NCBI RefSeq assembly: GCF_027853245.1
Contig: NZ_JAPTZM010000003.1
Length of the DNA: 64,000 nt
Origin: Atlantibacter subterraneus
GTDB taxonomy: Bacteria > Pseudomonadota > Gammaproteobacteria > Enterobacterales > Enterobacteriaceae
Reading direction: 5' to 3' (one strand)
This document shows, piece by piece, positions 26,042 through 34,996 of this stretch. The notes under the pieces are model-generated. The model worked only from the letters and a program-made list of their open reading frames with translations. It did no database searches and had not been told where the DNA came from. The stretch's first letter is position 1. Each line of letters starts with the position of its first letter. A program made the position numbers and the translations under genes.

Positions 26042-27086
26042 ATGCCGTCAATCGGGCGATCTGCGCCTGCCAGGGCGTTAAGTCGCCAATGTTCTGCTCG
26101 ACCCATTGCGGATTGTAGTACGTCTCCAGATAGCGCTCGCCGCTGTCGCACAGCAGGGTAACAATCGCCCCTTTGCGCCCTTCATCACGCATTTTTGCCG
26201 CCAGCTGTAGCGCGCCCCAGACGTTAGTGCCGGTGGATGCGCCGACTTTACGGCCCAGAACGGTCTCCAGCCAGTGGCTGGTCGCCACGCTTGCCGCATC
26301 GGGCACGCGCAGCATGTCGTCAATCACCGCCGGGATAAACGACGGCTCGACGCGGGGGCGGCCAATGCCTTCAATTTTACTGCCAACAGGGCTTTTCAGG
26401 GCGGCGTCGCGGCTCTGCCAGTAATCGAAGAACACCGAGTTTTGCGGGTCGACCACCATCAGCTGAGTGGGATGGCCCTGATAGCGCAGATAGCGGCCAA
26501 TGGTCGCTGAAGTCCCGCCGGTCCCGGCGCTCATCACGACATAGTCGGGCACCGGGTAAGGTTCGCTCGCCATCTGGCGGAAGATACTGTCGGCGATGTT
26601 GTTATTGCCGCGCCAGTCGGTGGCACGCTCCGCATAGGTGAACTGATCCATATAGTGGCCGTTCAGTTCTTTCGCCAGCATTTCTGAGGCGTCATAAATC
26701 TCACAGGCGCTCTCGACGAAATGGCAGCGGCCGCCGTAAAAGGCGATTTGTTCCACCTTGCGCTTCGCGGTACAGCCGGGCATCACGGCAATAAACGGCA
26801 ACCCCAGTAGCCGGGCGAAGTAGGCTTCCGAGACGGCGGTCGAACCGGATGACGCCTCAATAATCGGCGTGCCTTCTTTGATCCAACCGTTACATAACCC
26901 GTACAGGAACAGCGAGCGGGCCAGGCGGTGCTTCAGGCTGCCGGTCGGGTGGGTGCTTTCATCTTTCAGATACAGATGAATGCCCGGAAATGCGGGCAGG
27001 GAAAGGCGGATCAAATGGGTGTCGGCGGAACGCTGAAAGTCGGCGTTGATTTCGCTGATGGCGTGATTTACCCAGGTGCTGGTCAT
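26040..27086 (-). CDS. cdsH: Cysteine desulfhydrase CdsH (PLP-dependent, cysteine synthase fold)
   Basis: A 348-residue fold type II PLP enzyme. The PLP lysine is Lys52 in THPTGSLKHRLA, the substrate loop is EASSGSTAVSEA, and the phosphate-binding loop is MSAGTGGTSATIGR. Salmonella has a protein of this type (STM0458, CdsH) beside ybaO that degrades L-cysteine to pyruvate, ammonia and sulfide and is induced by cysteine through YbaO. The same divergent arrangement with decR (ybaO) here supports that assignment. K-12 lacks the gene at this place. A cysteine synthase role is less likely. Confidence 0.83.
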   Translation of the reverse strand: MTSTWVNHAISEINADFQRSADTHLIRLSLPAFPGIHLYLKDESTHPTGSLKHRLARSLFLYGLCNGWIKEGTPIIEASSGSTAVSEAYFARLLGLPFIAVMPGCTAKRKVEQIAFYGGRCHFVESACEIYDASEMLAKELNGHYMDQFTYAERATDWRGNNNIADSIFRQMASEPYPVPDYVVMSAGTGGTSATIGRYLRYQGHPTQLMVVDPQNSVFFDYWQSRDAALKSPVGSKIEGIGRPRVEPSFIPAVIDDMLRVPDAASVATSHWLETVLGRKVGASTGTNVWGALQLAAKMRDEGRKGAIVTLLCDSGERYLETYYNPQWVEQNIGDLTPWQAQIARLTA

Positions 27087-27149
27087 GAGGCGTATCCATT
27101 TATCAATTTGTGCCTAGCGTAAAACAAACTCCGGGAAAAAGAGTTGCTA

Positions 27150-27180
27150 TTTCGCCCATGATTTGGCGCAATGGGAGAAA
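27150..27180. promoter_or_regulatory. Candidate DecR operator between cdsH and decR
   Basis: TTTCGCCCAT (27150-27159) and ATGGGAGAAA (27171-27180) form an inverted repeat with 9 of 10 bases matching around an 11-base centre. It lies in the 115-base gap between the divergent genes, 22 bases before the decR start. AsnC/Lrp-type regulators bind such spaced palindromes. Confidence 0.55.
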
Positions 27181-27201
27181 TTCTTTCTATGTATCTCGCA
27201 A

Positions 27202-27663
27202 ATGATAGATAAAATTGACCGCAAACTGCTTTCTCTGTTGCAGAATGACTGCACGCTCTCTTTGCAGGCGCTGGCGGATGCCGTTAATCTGACAACCACA
27301 CCCTGCTGGAAACGCCTTAAGCGCCTCGAAGATGAGGGCATTATTCAGGGGCGGGTGGCGCTGCTCGACCCGGAAAAGCTTAATCTGGGCCTCACGGCGT
27401 TCGTGCTGATTAAGACACAGCACCACAGCAGCGAATGGTACAGCCAGTTTGTCGCCGTGGTTTCCCGGATGCCTGAAGTGCTCGGGTTCTGGCGGATGGC
27501 AGGCGAATACGATTATCTGATGCGCGTTCAGGTCGCGGATATGAAGCGTTTTGATGATTTTTATAAGCGTCTGGTGAACCAGGTTCCCGGCTTATCGGAT
27601 GTCACCTCCAGTTTTGCCATGGAACAGATAAAATATACCACTGCCTTGCCGTTAGACGGTTAA
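27202..27663 (+). CDS. decR: Lrp/AsnC-family cysteine-responsive regulator DecR (YbaO)
   Basis: A 153-residue regulator with an N-terminal winged helix (about 1-60; LSLQALADAVNLTTTPCWKR) and a RAM ligand-binding domain (about 65-150; GLTAFVLIKTQHHSSEW). In E. coli DecR activates the cyu detoxification operon when cysteine is high; in Salmonella its orthologue activates cdsH. The start MIDKIDRK matches K-12; an in-frame ATG 13 codons upstream lies inside the palindrome and was rejected. Confidence 0.94.
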   Translation: MIDKIDRKLLSLLQNDCTLSLQALADAVNLTTTPCWKRLKRLEDEGIIQGRVALLDPEKLNLGLTAFVLIKTQHHSSEWYSQFVAVVSRMPEVLGFWRMAGEYDYLMRVQVADMKRFDDFYKRLVNQVPGLSDVTSSFAMEQIKYTTALPLDG

Positions 27664-27725
27664 CGCCACCATCACGTCAATCACCTGCAATCGACCGAAC
27701 AGCAAGCCAATCAGGAATTTATTAC

Positions 27726-29495
27726 GTGCGATTATTTGCTCAATTACGCTGGTATTTCACCCGGGAGTGGCGACGCTATCTCGGCGCGGTGTGCCTGCTG
27801 ATTATCATCGCGATCCTGCAACTGATCCCACCGCGTGTGGTGGGCATCATCGTGGATGGCGTCACTCGCAACCACTTCACCGCCGGCCAGATATTCCAGT
27901 GGCTGGGGCTGATGGTGGCCGTCGCGGTGATTGTCTATCTGCTGCGCTATGTCTGGCGCGTGCTGCTGTTCGGCGCGTCCTACCAGCTGGCGGTCGAGCT
28001 GCGCGAGGATTTTTATCGACAATTGAGCCGTCAACACCCTGAGTTTTACCTGCGTCACCGCACCGGGGACTTAATGGCGCGCGCCACTAACGATGTCGAC
28101 CGGGTGGTGTTCGCCGCCGGGGAGGGGGTACTAACGCTGGTAGATTCGCTGGTGATGGGCTGTGTGGTGCTGGTGGTTATGAGTACTCAAATCAGTTGGC
28201 AGCTGACGCTACTGGCGCTGCTGCCGATGCCGATTATGGCGCTGGTGATTAAACGCTACGGCGACCAGCTGCATAGCCGTTTTAAAGCGGCGCAGGCGGC
28301 GTTTTCATCGCTCAACGACCGCACCCAGGAGAGCTTAACCAGCATCCGCATGATCAAAGCCTTCGGGCTGGAAGATCGCCAGTCGGGGCTGTTTGCCGAA
28401 GACGCCCGCGACACAGGGCAAAAAAACCTGCGCGTCGCCAGAGTGGATGCGCGTTTCGATCCCACCATTTATATCGCCATCGGCATGGCGAATCTGCTGG
28501 CGATTGGCGGCGGAAGCTGGATGGTGATCAACGGCTCGCTCACTCTCGGGCAGCTCACCAGCTTTATGATGTACCTTGGCCTGATGATTTGGCCGATGCT
28601 GGCGCTGGCCTGGATGTTCAACATCGTCGAGCGCGGCAGCGCGGCGTACAGCCGTATTCGGGCTATGCTGGCGGAAGCGCCGGTGGTGAGCGACGGCGAT
28701 CGTGACGTCCCGGCAGGCCGCGGCGTGTTGGACGTGGCGATCCGTGAATTTACTTATCCGCAGGCGTCGAAACCGACGCTGAACAACATCAACCTGACCC
28801 TCAGACCCGGCCAGATGCTGGGGATTTGCGGCCCGACCGGCGCGGGGAAAAGCACCGTACTGTCGCTGATCCAGCGCCATTTCGATGTCGACCAGGGTGA
28901 AATCCGCTTCCATGATATTCCCCTTACCGCGTTGCAGCTCGATTCCTGGCGCAGCCGGCTGGCGGTGGTCAATCAAACGCCGTTTTTATTCTCAGACAGC
29001 GTGGCGAGCAATATCGCGCTTGGTCATCCCGGCGCTACCCAGCAGGAGATTGAGCACGTGGCGAAGCTGGCCTGCGTGCATGACGATATTCTGCGTCTGC
29101 CTCAGGGCTATGACACTGAAGTGGGCGAGCGGGGCGTGATGCTGTCCGGCGGGCAAAAACAGCGGATTTCCATTGCCAGAGCGCTGTTGCTGAACGCCGA
29201 GATTCTGATTCTGGATGACGCGCTCTCGGCGGTGGACGGGCGCACCGAGCATCAAATTCTCCATAATCTGCATCACTGGGGAGAGGGCCGGACGGTGATT
29301 ATCAGCGCGCATCGCCTGTCGGCGTTAACCGAGGCGGATGAAATTGTGGTGCTGCAACAGGGCCATATCGCCCAGCGCGGCGAGCACGATGCGCTGGCGG
29401 CTCAGCCCGGCTGGTATCGCGATATGTATCGCTATCAGCAAATAGAAGCGGCGCTGGACGACGAGCCGGAACGCGAGGAGGCCGTAAATGGATAA
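27726..29495 (+). CDS. mdlA: ABC exporter half-transporter MdlA
   Basis: A 589-residue fusion of a six-helix exporter domain (about 1-310) and an ATPase domain. Walker A GPTGAGKST is near residue 370, the signature LSGGQKQR near 475, and Walker B LILDDALSAVD just after. It forms a heterodimer with MdlB, overlapping it by 8 bases. The pair resembles LmrA/multidrug exporters but no physiological substrate is proven in E. coli. It follows decR on the same strand. Confidence 0.95.
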   Translation: MRLFAQLRWYFTREWRRYLGAVCLLIIIAILQLIPPRVVGIIVDGVTRNHFTAGQIFQWLGLMVAVAVIVYLLRYVWRVLLFGASYQLAVELREDFYRQLSRQHPEFYLRHRTGDLMARATNDVDRVVFAAGEGVLTLVDSLVMGCVVLVVMSTQISWQLTLLALLPMPIMALVIKRYGDQLHSRFKAAQAAFSSLNDRTQESLTSIRMIKAFGLEDRQSGLFAEDARDTGQKNLRVARVDARFDPTIYIAIGMANLLAIGGGSWMVINGSLTLGQLTSFMMYLGLMIWPMLALAWMFNIVERGSAAYSRIRAMLAEAPVVSDGDRDVPAGRGVLDVAIREFTYPQASKPTLNNINLTLRPGQMLGICGPTGAGKSTVLSLIQRHFDVDQGEIRFHDIPLTALQLDSWRSRLAVVNQTPFLFSDSVASNIALGHPGATQQEIEHVAKLACVHDDILRLPQGYDTEVGERGVMLSGGQKQRISIARALLLNAEILILDDALSAVDGRTEHQILHNLHHWGEGRTVIISAHRLSALTEADEIVVLQQGHIAQRGEHDALAAQPGWYRDMYRYQQIEAALDDEPEREEAVNG

Positions 29496-31266
29496 GCCTG
29501 CGCAACTGTGGCCGACCTTAAAACGCCTGCTGGCCTACGGCAGCCCATGGCGTAAACCGCTTTCGATGGCCGTGGTAATGCTGTGGATTGCCGCCGCGGC
29601 GGAAGTGAGCGGCCCGGCGTTAATCAGCTATTTCATCGATAACATGGTAGCTAAAAACAGTCTGCCGCTGGGTCTGGTGGCCGGGCTTGCTGCCGCCTAT
29701 ATTCTGCTGCAACTGCTGGCGGCGGGGCTGCACTACTGGCAATCGCTGCTGTTTAACCAGGCTGCCGTTGGGGTGGTGCAACAGCTGCGCGCAGACGTGA
29801 TGGACGCCGCGCTGCGCCAGCCGCTTAGCGAATTCGATACCCAACCGGTCGGCCAGCTGATTTCCCGGGTCACTAACGATACCGAAGTGATCCGCGATTT
29901 GTACGTTACCGTGGTGGCGACAGTGCTGCGCAGTGCCGCGCTGATCGGCGCGATGCTGGTGGCGATGTTCAGCCTCGACTGGCGTATGGCGCTGGTGGCG
30001 ATGGCGATCTTCCCGGCAGTGCTGATTGTTATGGTGATTTATCAGCGCTTCAGTACGCCGATTGTCCGTCGGGTACGCACCTACCTCGCAGATATCAACG
30101 ACGGCTTTAACGAAGTGATCATGGGCATGAGCGTGATCCAGCAGTTCCGCCAGCAGGCGCGCTTTGGCGAGCGAATGGGCGAAGCCAGCCGTTCGCACTA
30201 TACGGCGCGTATGCAAACCCTGCGTCTGGACGGATTTTTGCTGCGCCCGCTGCTGAGCCTGTTTTCAGCGCTGGTGCTGTGCGGGCTGCTGATGCTGTTC
30301 GGCTTTAGCTCGGTAGGCACGATTGAGGTCGGCGTGCTGTACGCATTTATCAGCTATCTGGGCCGCTTAAACGAGCCGTTAATCGAACTCACCACTCAGC
30401 AATCGATGCTGCAACAGGCCGTGGTGGCGGGGGAACGCGTATTTGAACTGATGGACCGACCGCGCCAGACCTACGGTAGCGATGTGCGCCCGCTGCAAAG
30501 CGGGGCGATTGCGATTGACGATGTCTCGTTTGCCTATCGTGGCGACCGGCTGGTGCTCCAGGACATTTCACTGGATATCGCCCCGCGCAGCTTTGTGGCG
30601 TTGGTAGGCCATACCGGCAGCGGTAAAAGCACCCTGGCGAACCTGTTGATGGGTTACTACCCGCTGACGCGCGGCGAGATCCGCCTCGACGGGCGTCCGC
30701 TCTCTACGCTCAGCCATAGCGTACTGCGCAAGGGCGTCGCGATGGTTCAGCAGGATCCGGTGGTGCTGGCCGATTCATTTTTCGCTAACGTCACTCTGGG
30801 GCGAGATATCAGCGAAGCGCAGGTATGGCAGGCACTGGAAACGGTACAGCTGGCTGAACTGGCGCGTGCTTTGCCCGACGGGATTTATACCCGGCTTGGC
30901 GAACAGGGCAACAACCTGTCGGTAGGGCAGAAGCAGCTGCTGGCGCTGGCGCGGGTATTGGTCGAAACGCCGCAGATCCTGATCCTCGATGAGGCGACCG
31001 CGAATATCGACTCCGGCACCGAGCAGGCTATCCAGCAGGCGCTGGCGGCGATCCGCCAGCACACCACGCTGGTGGTGATCGCTCACCGGCTCTCCACCAT
31101 TGTCGATGCTGACACTATTCTGGTCCTGCATCGCGGCCAGGCGGTGGAGCGCGGCACCCATCAGCAACTGCTGGCACAGCAGGGGCGCTACTGGCAAATG
31201 TACCAGCTGCAACTGGCGGGCGAAGAGCTGGCTGCCGCCGGGCAGGAAGAAACGTTAAACGCCTGA
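29488..31266 (+). CDS. mdlB: ABC exporter half-transporter MdlB
   Basis: A 592-residue partner of MdlA with a membrane domain (about 1-320) and an ATPase domain: Walker A GHTGSGKST near 377, signature LSVGQKQL near 480, Walker B LILDEATANID. The signature serine-valine variation (LSVGQ instead of LSGGQ) is also typical of K-12 MdlB. The ATG lies within the end of mdlA, indicating translational coupling. Confidence 0.95.
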   Translation: MDKPAQLWPTLKRLLAYGSPWRKPLSMAVVMLWIAAAAEVSGPALISYFIDNMVAKNSLPLGLVAGLAAAYILLQLLAAGLHYWQSLLFNQAAVGVVQQLRADVMDAALRQPLSEFDTQPVGQLISRVTNDTEVIRDLYVTVVATVLRSAALIGAMLVAMFSLDWRMALVAMAIFPAVLIVMVIYQRFSTPIVRRVRTYLADINDGFNEVIMGMSVIQQFRQQARFGERMGEASRSHYTARMQTLRLDGFLLRPLLSLFSALVLCGLLMLFGFSSVGTIEVGVLYAFISYLGRLNEPLIELTTQQSMLQQAVVAGERVFELMDRPRQTYGSDVRPLQSGAIAIDDVSFAYRGDRLVLQDISLDIAPRSFVALVGHTGSGKSTLANLLMGYYPLTRGEIRLDGRPLSTLSHSVLRKGVAMVQQDPVVLADSFFANVTLGRDISEAQVWQALETVQLAELARALPDGIYTRLGEQGNNLSVGQKQLLALARVLVETPQILILDEATANIDSGTEQAIQQALAAIRQHTTLVVIAHRLSTIVDADTILVLHRGQAVERGTHQQLLAQQGRYWQMYQLQLAGEELAAAGQEETLNA

Positions 31267-31280
31267 CGCACCAAAATAAC

Positions 31281-31311
31281 GCACCCGGGTTTTCGCTTAC
31301 GGCCCTGGTGC
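31281..31311 (+). other. Hairpin after mdlB
   Basis: GCACCCGGG and CCCTGGTGC pair with one mismatch around 13 bases, just after the mdlB stop. It precedes the terminator-like hairpin at 31320-31353. Confidence 0.4.
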
Positions 31312-31319
31312 AAATCCGT

Positions 31320-31353
31320 AACGCACTCTGCACTGGCATGGTGCGTTTTTTTT
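31320..31353 (+). terminator. Terminator of mdlB that encloses an NtrC-type site
   Basis: AACGCAC (31320-31326) and GTGCGTT (31341-31347) flank 14 bases and are followed by a T-run to 31353. The NtrC-like repeat at 31329-31345 lies within the same bases. Confidence 0.6.
31329..31345 (+). promoter_or_regulatory. NtrC-type enhancer site for glnK
   Basis: TGCACTGGCATGGTGCG is close to the NtrC consensus TGCACC-n4-TGGTGCA. It lies about 106 bases before the sigma54 promoter, a typical enhancer distance. Confidence 0.7.
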
Positions 31354-31450
31354 GATTACAGAACATTCTGAATCCCGGTCACACTTTTATTTTCTGCCCT
31401 TGCTGTGACAAACCCCCGTCAAATGCCGTTCTCCGGTGCTTTTTCAAATC

Positions 31451-31466
31451 TGGCACGTCCCTTGCT
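31451..31466 (+). promoter_or_regulatory. Sigma54 promoter of glnK-amtB
   Basis: TGGCACGTCCCTTGCT matches the RpoN consensus TGGCAC-n5-TTGC exactly, with GG and GC at -24/-12. It lies 54 bases before the glnK ATG. glnK-amtB is an RpoN/NtrC operon switched on under nitrogen limitation. Confidence 0.92.
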
Positions 31467-31520
31467 TTAGTAAATATGTGCTCACTCAGGCTGCTACCCA
31501 ATTCGACAGGAGGGGGATTT

Positions 31521-31859
31521 ATGAAACTGGTTACCGTGGTAATCAAACCATTCAAACTTGAAGACGTGCGCGAGGCGCTCTCTTCCATTGGTATTCAGGG
31601 GCTTACTGTCACTGAGGTAAAAGGCTTTGGGCGTCAGAAAGGGCATGCCGAGCTGTACCGCGGCGCGGAATACAGCGTCAATTTTCTGCCGAAAGTGAAA
31701 ATCGACGTTGCCATTGCGGATGACCAACTCGAAGAGGTGATCGAGGTGATCAGCAAAGCGGCGTGGACCGGAAAAATCGGCGACGGAAAAATCTTTGTTG
31801 CCGAACTGCAACGCGTCATTCGTATTCGTACCGGCGAAGCCGACGAAGCGGCACTGTAA
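31521..31859 (+). CDS. glnK: PII signal transduction protein GlnK
   Basis: A 112-residue trimeric regulator, near identical to K-12 GlnK. The uridylylation site Tyr51 lies in the T-loop GAEYSVNF; the B-loop motif KAAWTGKIGDGKIFV is intact. In its unmodified form it plugs the ammonium channel AmtB when nitrogen becomes plentiful. The start follows the AGGAGGGGG ribosome site; a longer upstream frame was rejected. Confidence 0.97.
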   Translation: MKLVTVVIKPFKLEDVREALSSIGIQGLTVTEVKGFGRQKGHAELYRGAEYSVNFLPKVKIDVAIADDQLEEVIEVISKAAWTGKIGDGKIFVAELQRVIRIRTGEADEAAL

Positions 31860-31884
31860 TCTGGCGAACCTGACAGGGTTGAAA

Positions 31885-33174
31885 ATGATGAAAAAACTCA
31901 CAATGAAATCGGCTCTTGCAGCGTGCGCGCTGATGCCAGGCCTGGCGATGGCCGCACCGGCGGTTGCCGATAAAGCCGATAACGCCTTTATGATGATTTG
32001 CACCGCCCTGGTGCTTTTTATGACCATTCCCGGCCTGGCGCTGTTTTACGGCGGGCTGATTCGCTCTAAAAACGTGCTGTCGATGCTTACCCAGGTCTCC
32101 GTTTCTTTCGCCCTGGTTTGCGTACTGTGGGTGGTTTACGGCTACTCACTGGCGTTCGGCACCGGCGGCTCTTTCTTTGGCAACTTCGACTGGATCATGC
32201 TGAAAGGCATCGCGATCACCGACGTGATGGGCTCGTTCTATCAGTACATCCACGTGGCGTTCCAGGGCTCTTTCGCCTGTATCACCGTGGGGCTGATCGT
32301 TGGGGCAATTGCTGAACGCATTCGCTTCTCTGCCGTGGTAATTTTCGTGGTGGTGTGGCTGACCCTCTCTTACATTCCGATTGCTCACATGGTGTGGGGC
32401 GGTGGTTTGCTGGGTACCCATGGCGCGCTGGACTTCGCGGGTGGCACGGTGGTGCATATCAACGCCGCAGTCGCTGGCCTGGTGGGCGCTTATCTGGTGG
32501 GCAAACGTGTAGGCTTCGGCAAAGAGGCGTTCAAACCGCATAACCTGCCGATGGTGTTTACCGGTACGGCGATCCTTTACTTCGGCTGGTTCGGCTTTAA
32601 TGCCGGTTCCGCCAGTGCCGCCAACGAAATCGCGGGCCTGGCGTTTGTGAATACCGTGGTGGCTACCGCCGCAGCGATTCTGGCCTGGGTGTTCGGTGAG
32701 TGGGCGGTGCGCGGTAAGCCTTCTCTGCTGGGCGCGTGTTCCGGTGCGATTGCCGGTCTGGTCGGCGTGACGCCAGCCTGTGGTTTTATCGGCGTCGGTG
32801 GTGCGTTAATCGTCGGTATCGCGGCGGGTCTGGCCGGTCTGTGGGGCGTGACCATGCTGAAGCGCTGGCTGCGGGTGGATGACCCTTGTGACGTGTTCGG
32901 CGTGCATGGCGTGTGCGGCATCGTAGGCTGCATCCTGACCGGTATCTTTGCCTCAACTTCTCTGGGCGGCGTGGGCTATGCGGAAGGCGTGACCATGGGC
33001 CACCAGGTGCTGGTACAGCTGGAAAGCATCGCGGTGACGGTGGTGTGGTCAGGCGTTGTGGCTTTCATCGCCTATAAGCTGGCCGATCTGACCGTGGGTC
33101 TGCGCGTACCGGAAGATCAGGAGCGCGAAGGACTCGACGTCAACAGCCACGGCGAGAACGCCTACAACTCGTAA
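31885..33174 (+). CDS. amtB: Ammonium channel AmtB
   Basis: A 429-residue inner membrane protein with a cleaved signal peptide ending AMAAPAVA and 11 membrane helices. It conducts ammonium/ammonia as a trimer. Family signatures are DFAGGTVVHINAAVAGLV (first pore histidine) and DVFGVHGVCGIVGC (second pore histidine). It follows glnK by 25 bases in the same operon. Two ATGs in a row; the second (31888) gives the more K-12-like N-terminus. Confidence 0.97.
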   Translation: MMKKLTMKSALAACALMPGLAMAAPAVADKADNAFMMICTALVLFMTIPGLALFYGGLIRSKNVLSMLTQVSVSFALVCVLWVVYGYSLAFGTGGSFFGNFDWIMLKGIAITDVMGSFYQYIHVAFQGSFACITVGLIVGAIAERIRFSAVVIFVVVWLTLSYIPIAHMVWGGGLLGTHGALDFAGGTVVHINAAVAGLVGAYLVGKRVGFGKEAFKPHNLPMVFTGTAILYFGWFGFNAGSASAANEIAGLAFVNTVVATAAAILAWVFGEWAVRGKPSLLGACSGAIAGLVGVTPACGFIGVGGALIVGIAAGLAGLWGVTMLKRWLRVDDPCDVFGVHGVCGIVGCILTGIFASTSLGGVGYAEGVTMGHQVLVQLESIAVTVVWSGVVAFIAYKLADLTVGLRVPEDQEREGLDVNSHGENAYNS

Positions 33175-33186
33175 TCTCCAGGCAAT

Positions 33187-33223
33187 AAAAAGGGCAGGTC
33201 TCCGCGAGGAGCCTGCCCTTTTT
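33187..33223. terminator. Bidirectional terminator between amtB and tesB
   Basis: AAAAAGGGCAGG and CCTGCCCTTTTT form a stem with A and T runs on either side, serving both convergent genes. Confidence 0.88.
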
Positions 33224-33229
33224 GCATGG

Positions 33230-34090
33230 TTAACTGCGCTTGCGCATCACGCCTTCCTGCACCGTTGAGGCCACAAGCACGCCGTCCTGAGTGTAAAATT
33301 CGCCGCGTACAAAGCCGCGCGCGCTGGACGCCGAAGTGCTCTCCACGCTGTAAAGCAGCCAGTCGTTGAGATCGAACGGGCGATGGAACCACATGGAATG
33401 GTCGATAGTCGCCACCTGCATGCCCGGCTCCAGGAAGCCGACGCCGTGCGGCTGGAGCGCCACGGGCAGGAAGTTAAAGTCGGAGGCGTAGCCCAGCAGG
33501 TACTGATGCACCCGTAAATCTGCGGGCAGGGTGCCGTTAGCCCGGAACCACACCAGACGCGACGGCTCCGCCACATGGCCTTTCAGCGGGTTGTGGAACT
33601 CAACAGGGCGGATCTCCAACGGCTTGTCGCAGAGGAATTTTTCCCGCACCGGCGGCGGCAGGAAGTTTTCAAACTCCCGGGCGATATCGGTTTCCGATTT
33701 TAAGCTCTCCGGCCCCGGTGCGGCGGGCATGGTTTTCTGATGCTCAAACCCGGACTCCGGTGCCTGGAACGAGGCGGTCATATAAAAAATCGGTTTGCCG
33801 TTCTGAATAGCGGCAACGCGGCGGGCGCTGAAGCTATTGCCGTCGCGCAGCACTTCCACGTCGTAAATAATCGGTTTCTGGCTGTCGCCCGGGCGCAGGA
33901 AATAGCTGTGAAAAGAGTGAACCAGTCGCTCTGAAGGCACCGTTTCTTTTGCCGCATACAGAGCCTGACCCACGACCTGGCCGCCGAACACCTGACGTAG
34001 CCCGAGATCTTCGCTCTGCCCGCGAAACAGTCCTTCTTCAATTTTTTCCAGATTTAACAGTGCCAGTAAATTGCTAAGCGCCTGACTCAT
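33230..34090 (-). CDS. tesB: Acyl-CoA thioesterase II
   Basis: A 286-residue double hot-dog thioesterase, the length of E. coli TesB. It hydrolyses medium- and long-chain acyl-CoAs in the cytoplasm. Conserved stretches are GLRQVFGGQVVGQALYAA near residue 30 and ATIDHSMWFHRPF near 228, plus the C-terminal DGVLVASTVQEGVMR. Confidence 0.96.
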   Translation of the reverse strand: MSQALSNLLALLNLEKIEEGLFRGQSEDLGLRQVFGGQVVGQALYAAKETVPSERLVHSFHSYFLRPGDSQKPIIYDVEVLRDGNSFSARRVAAIQNGKPIFYMTASFQAPESGFEHQKTMPAAPGPESLKSETDIAREFENFLPPPVREKFLCDKPLEIRPVEFHNPLKGHVAEPSRLVWFRANGTLPADLRVHQYLLGYASDFNFLPVALQPHGVGFLEPGMQVATIDHSMWFHRPFDLNDWLLYSVESTSASSARGFVRGEFYTQDGVLVASTVQEGVMRKRS

Positions 34091-34132
34091 AAAGGATCCT
34101 CAACGGAGAAGAGAAATTCAGTGGTGCTTTAT

Positions 34133-34155
34133 GGGCGTAGCGCCGCATCAGGCCA
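34133..34155 (-). repeat. Single REP-like element upstream of tesB
   Basis: On the minus strand GGCCTGATGCGGCGCTACGC resembles the first half of enterobacterial REP palindromes. No second inverted copy is evident within the gap, so it may be a lone unit. Confidence 0.45.
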
Positions 34156-34388
34156 GAAATGCCGATAACGCACGGAATACGCAACCATAAACGCTGAGTA
34201 TAACGCAGTTTCTCAACTGGTCAGAGGGGTTCAATTATCTGAATACTGGCCCGTTTTCAGGCGATTCCCGGCAGAGTGTGCCAGGCTTAGCACGATAGAT
34301 GAGTTTTAACCACTCACTCTGGTGAAGCGTCAGGCCCGACCACCGGGTCTTTCATTTCACTGGTGCATAGAAGATAAGGAGAACTTTA

Positions 34389-34961
34389 ATGAAACTCGTG
34401 CACATGTTAAGTGGTTTAGCGGTTGCGGTTGCTCTTGCAGGTTGCGCACAGCAAAAGAGCGCAGATATTGCCGTTCCGGCGCCAAGCCCTAATACTTCCG
34501 CGGTCAACGCTCAACCTGTAATTCAGCAGCCTAATGTCTCCGGTACGGTGTGGATCCGCCAGAAAGTGGCGCTGCCGCCGCATTCGGTGCTGACCGTCAC
34601 GCTGGCGGATGCGTCAATAGCCGATGCGCCGTCTAAAGTGATCGCTCAGAAAGCGGTGCGCACTGAAGGTAAACAGCCGCCGTTCAGCTTTGTACTGCCG
34701 TTTGACCCGGCACAAATCCAGCCAAACGCGCGTATTCTGCTGAGCGCCGCGATTACCGTGGATGACAAGCTGATGTTTGTTACCGATACGGTGAAACCGG
34801 CAGTGAATCAGGGCGGGACGAAAATCGACCTGACGCTGGTACCGGTTGAAGGAACTGCGATCCCGCTGTCTGAACATGGCGGCGCGGCAACTACAGTGCC
34901 TTCTACTTCGCCGACTCAGGTAACGCCATCGTCCGCTGTTCCAGCCCCGACGACCTACTAA
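34389..34961 (+). CDS. ybaY: YscW/YbaY-family lipoprotein
   Basis: A 190-residue lipoprotein with lipobox LAGC (Cys19). The central domain of about 100 residues (VSGTVWIRQKVALPPHSVLT onward) is the type III secretion lipoprotein chaperone-like YscW domain also found in HslJ-related proteins. A Ser/Thr/Pro-rich tail follows. E. coli YbaY is an osmotic-stress and sigma S-linked lipoprotein of unknown function. Confidence 0.9.
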   Translation: MKLVHMLSGLAVAVALAGCAQQKSADIAVPAPSPNTSAVNAQPVIQQPNVSGTVWIRQKVALPPHSVLTVTLADASIADAPSKVIAQKAVRTEGKQPPFSFVLPFDPAQIQPNARILLSAAITVDDKLMFVTDTVKPAVNQGGTKIDLTLVPVEGTAIPLSEHGGAATTVPSTSPTQVTPSSAVPAPTTY

Positions 34962-34970
34962 GCCTGCGAT

Positions 34971-34996
34971 AACGCCTCTTCGGAGGCGTTTTTTTA
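34971..34996 (+). terminator. Terminator of ybaY
   Basis: ACGCCTC-ttcg-GAGGCGT with a UUCG loop followed by eight T residues. It runs into the atl stop codon. Confidence 0.88.

Noticed and set aside
31267..31320. Second NtrC site formed by GCACC and GGTGC at 31281-31311
   Set aside because: The half-sites are 21 bases apart, far more than in the NtrC consensus; treated as a hairpin.
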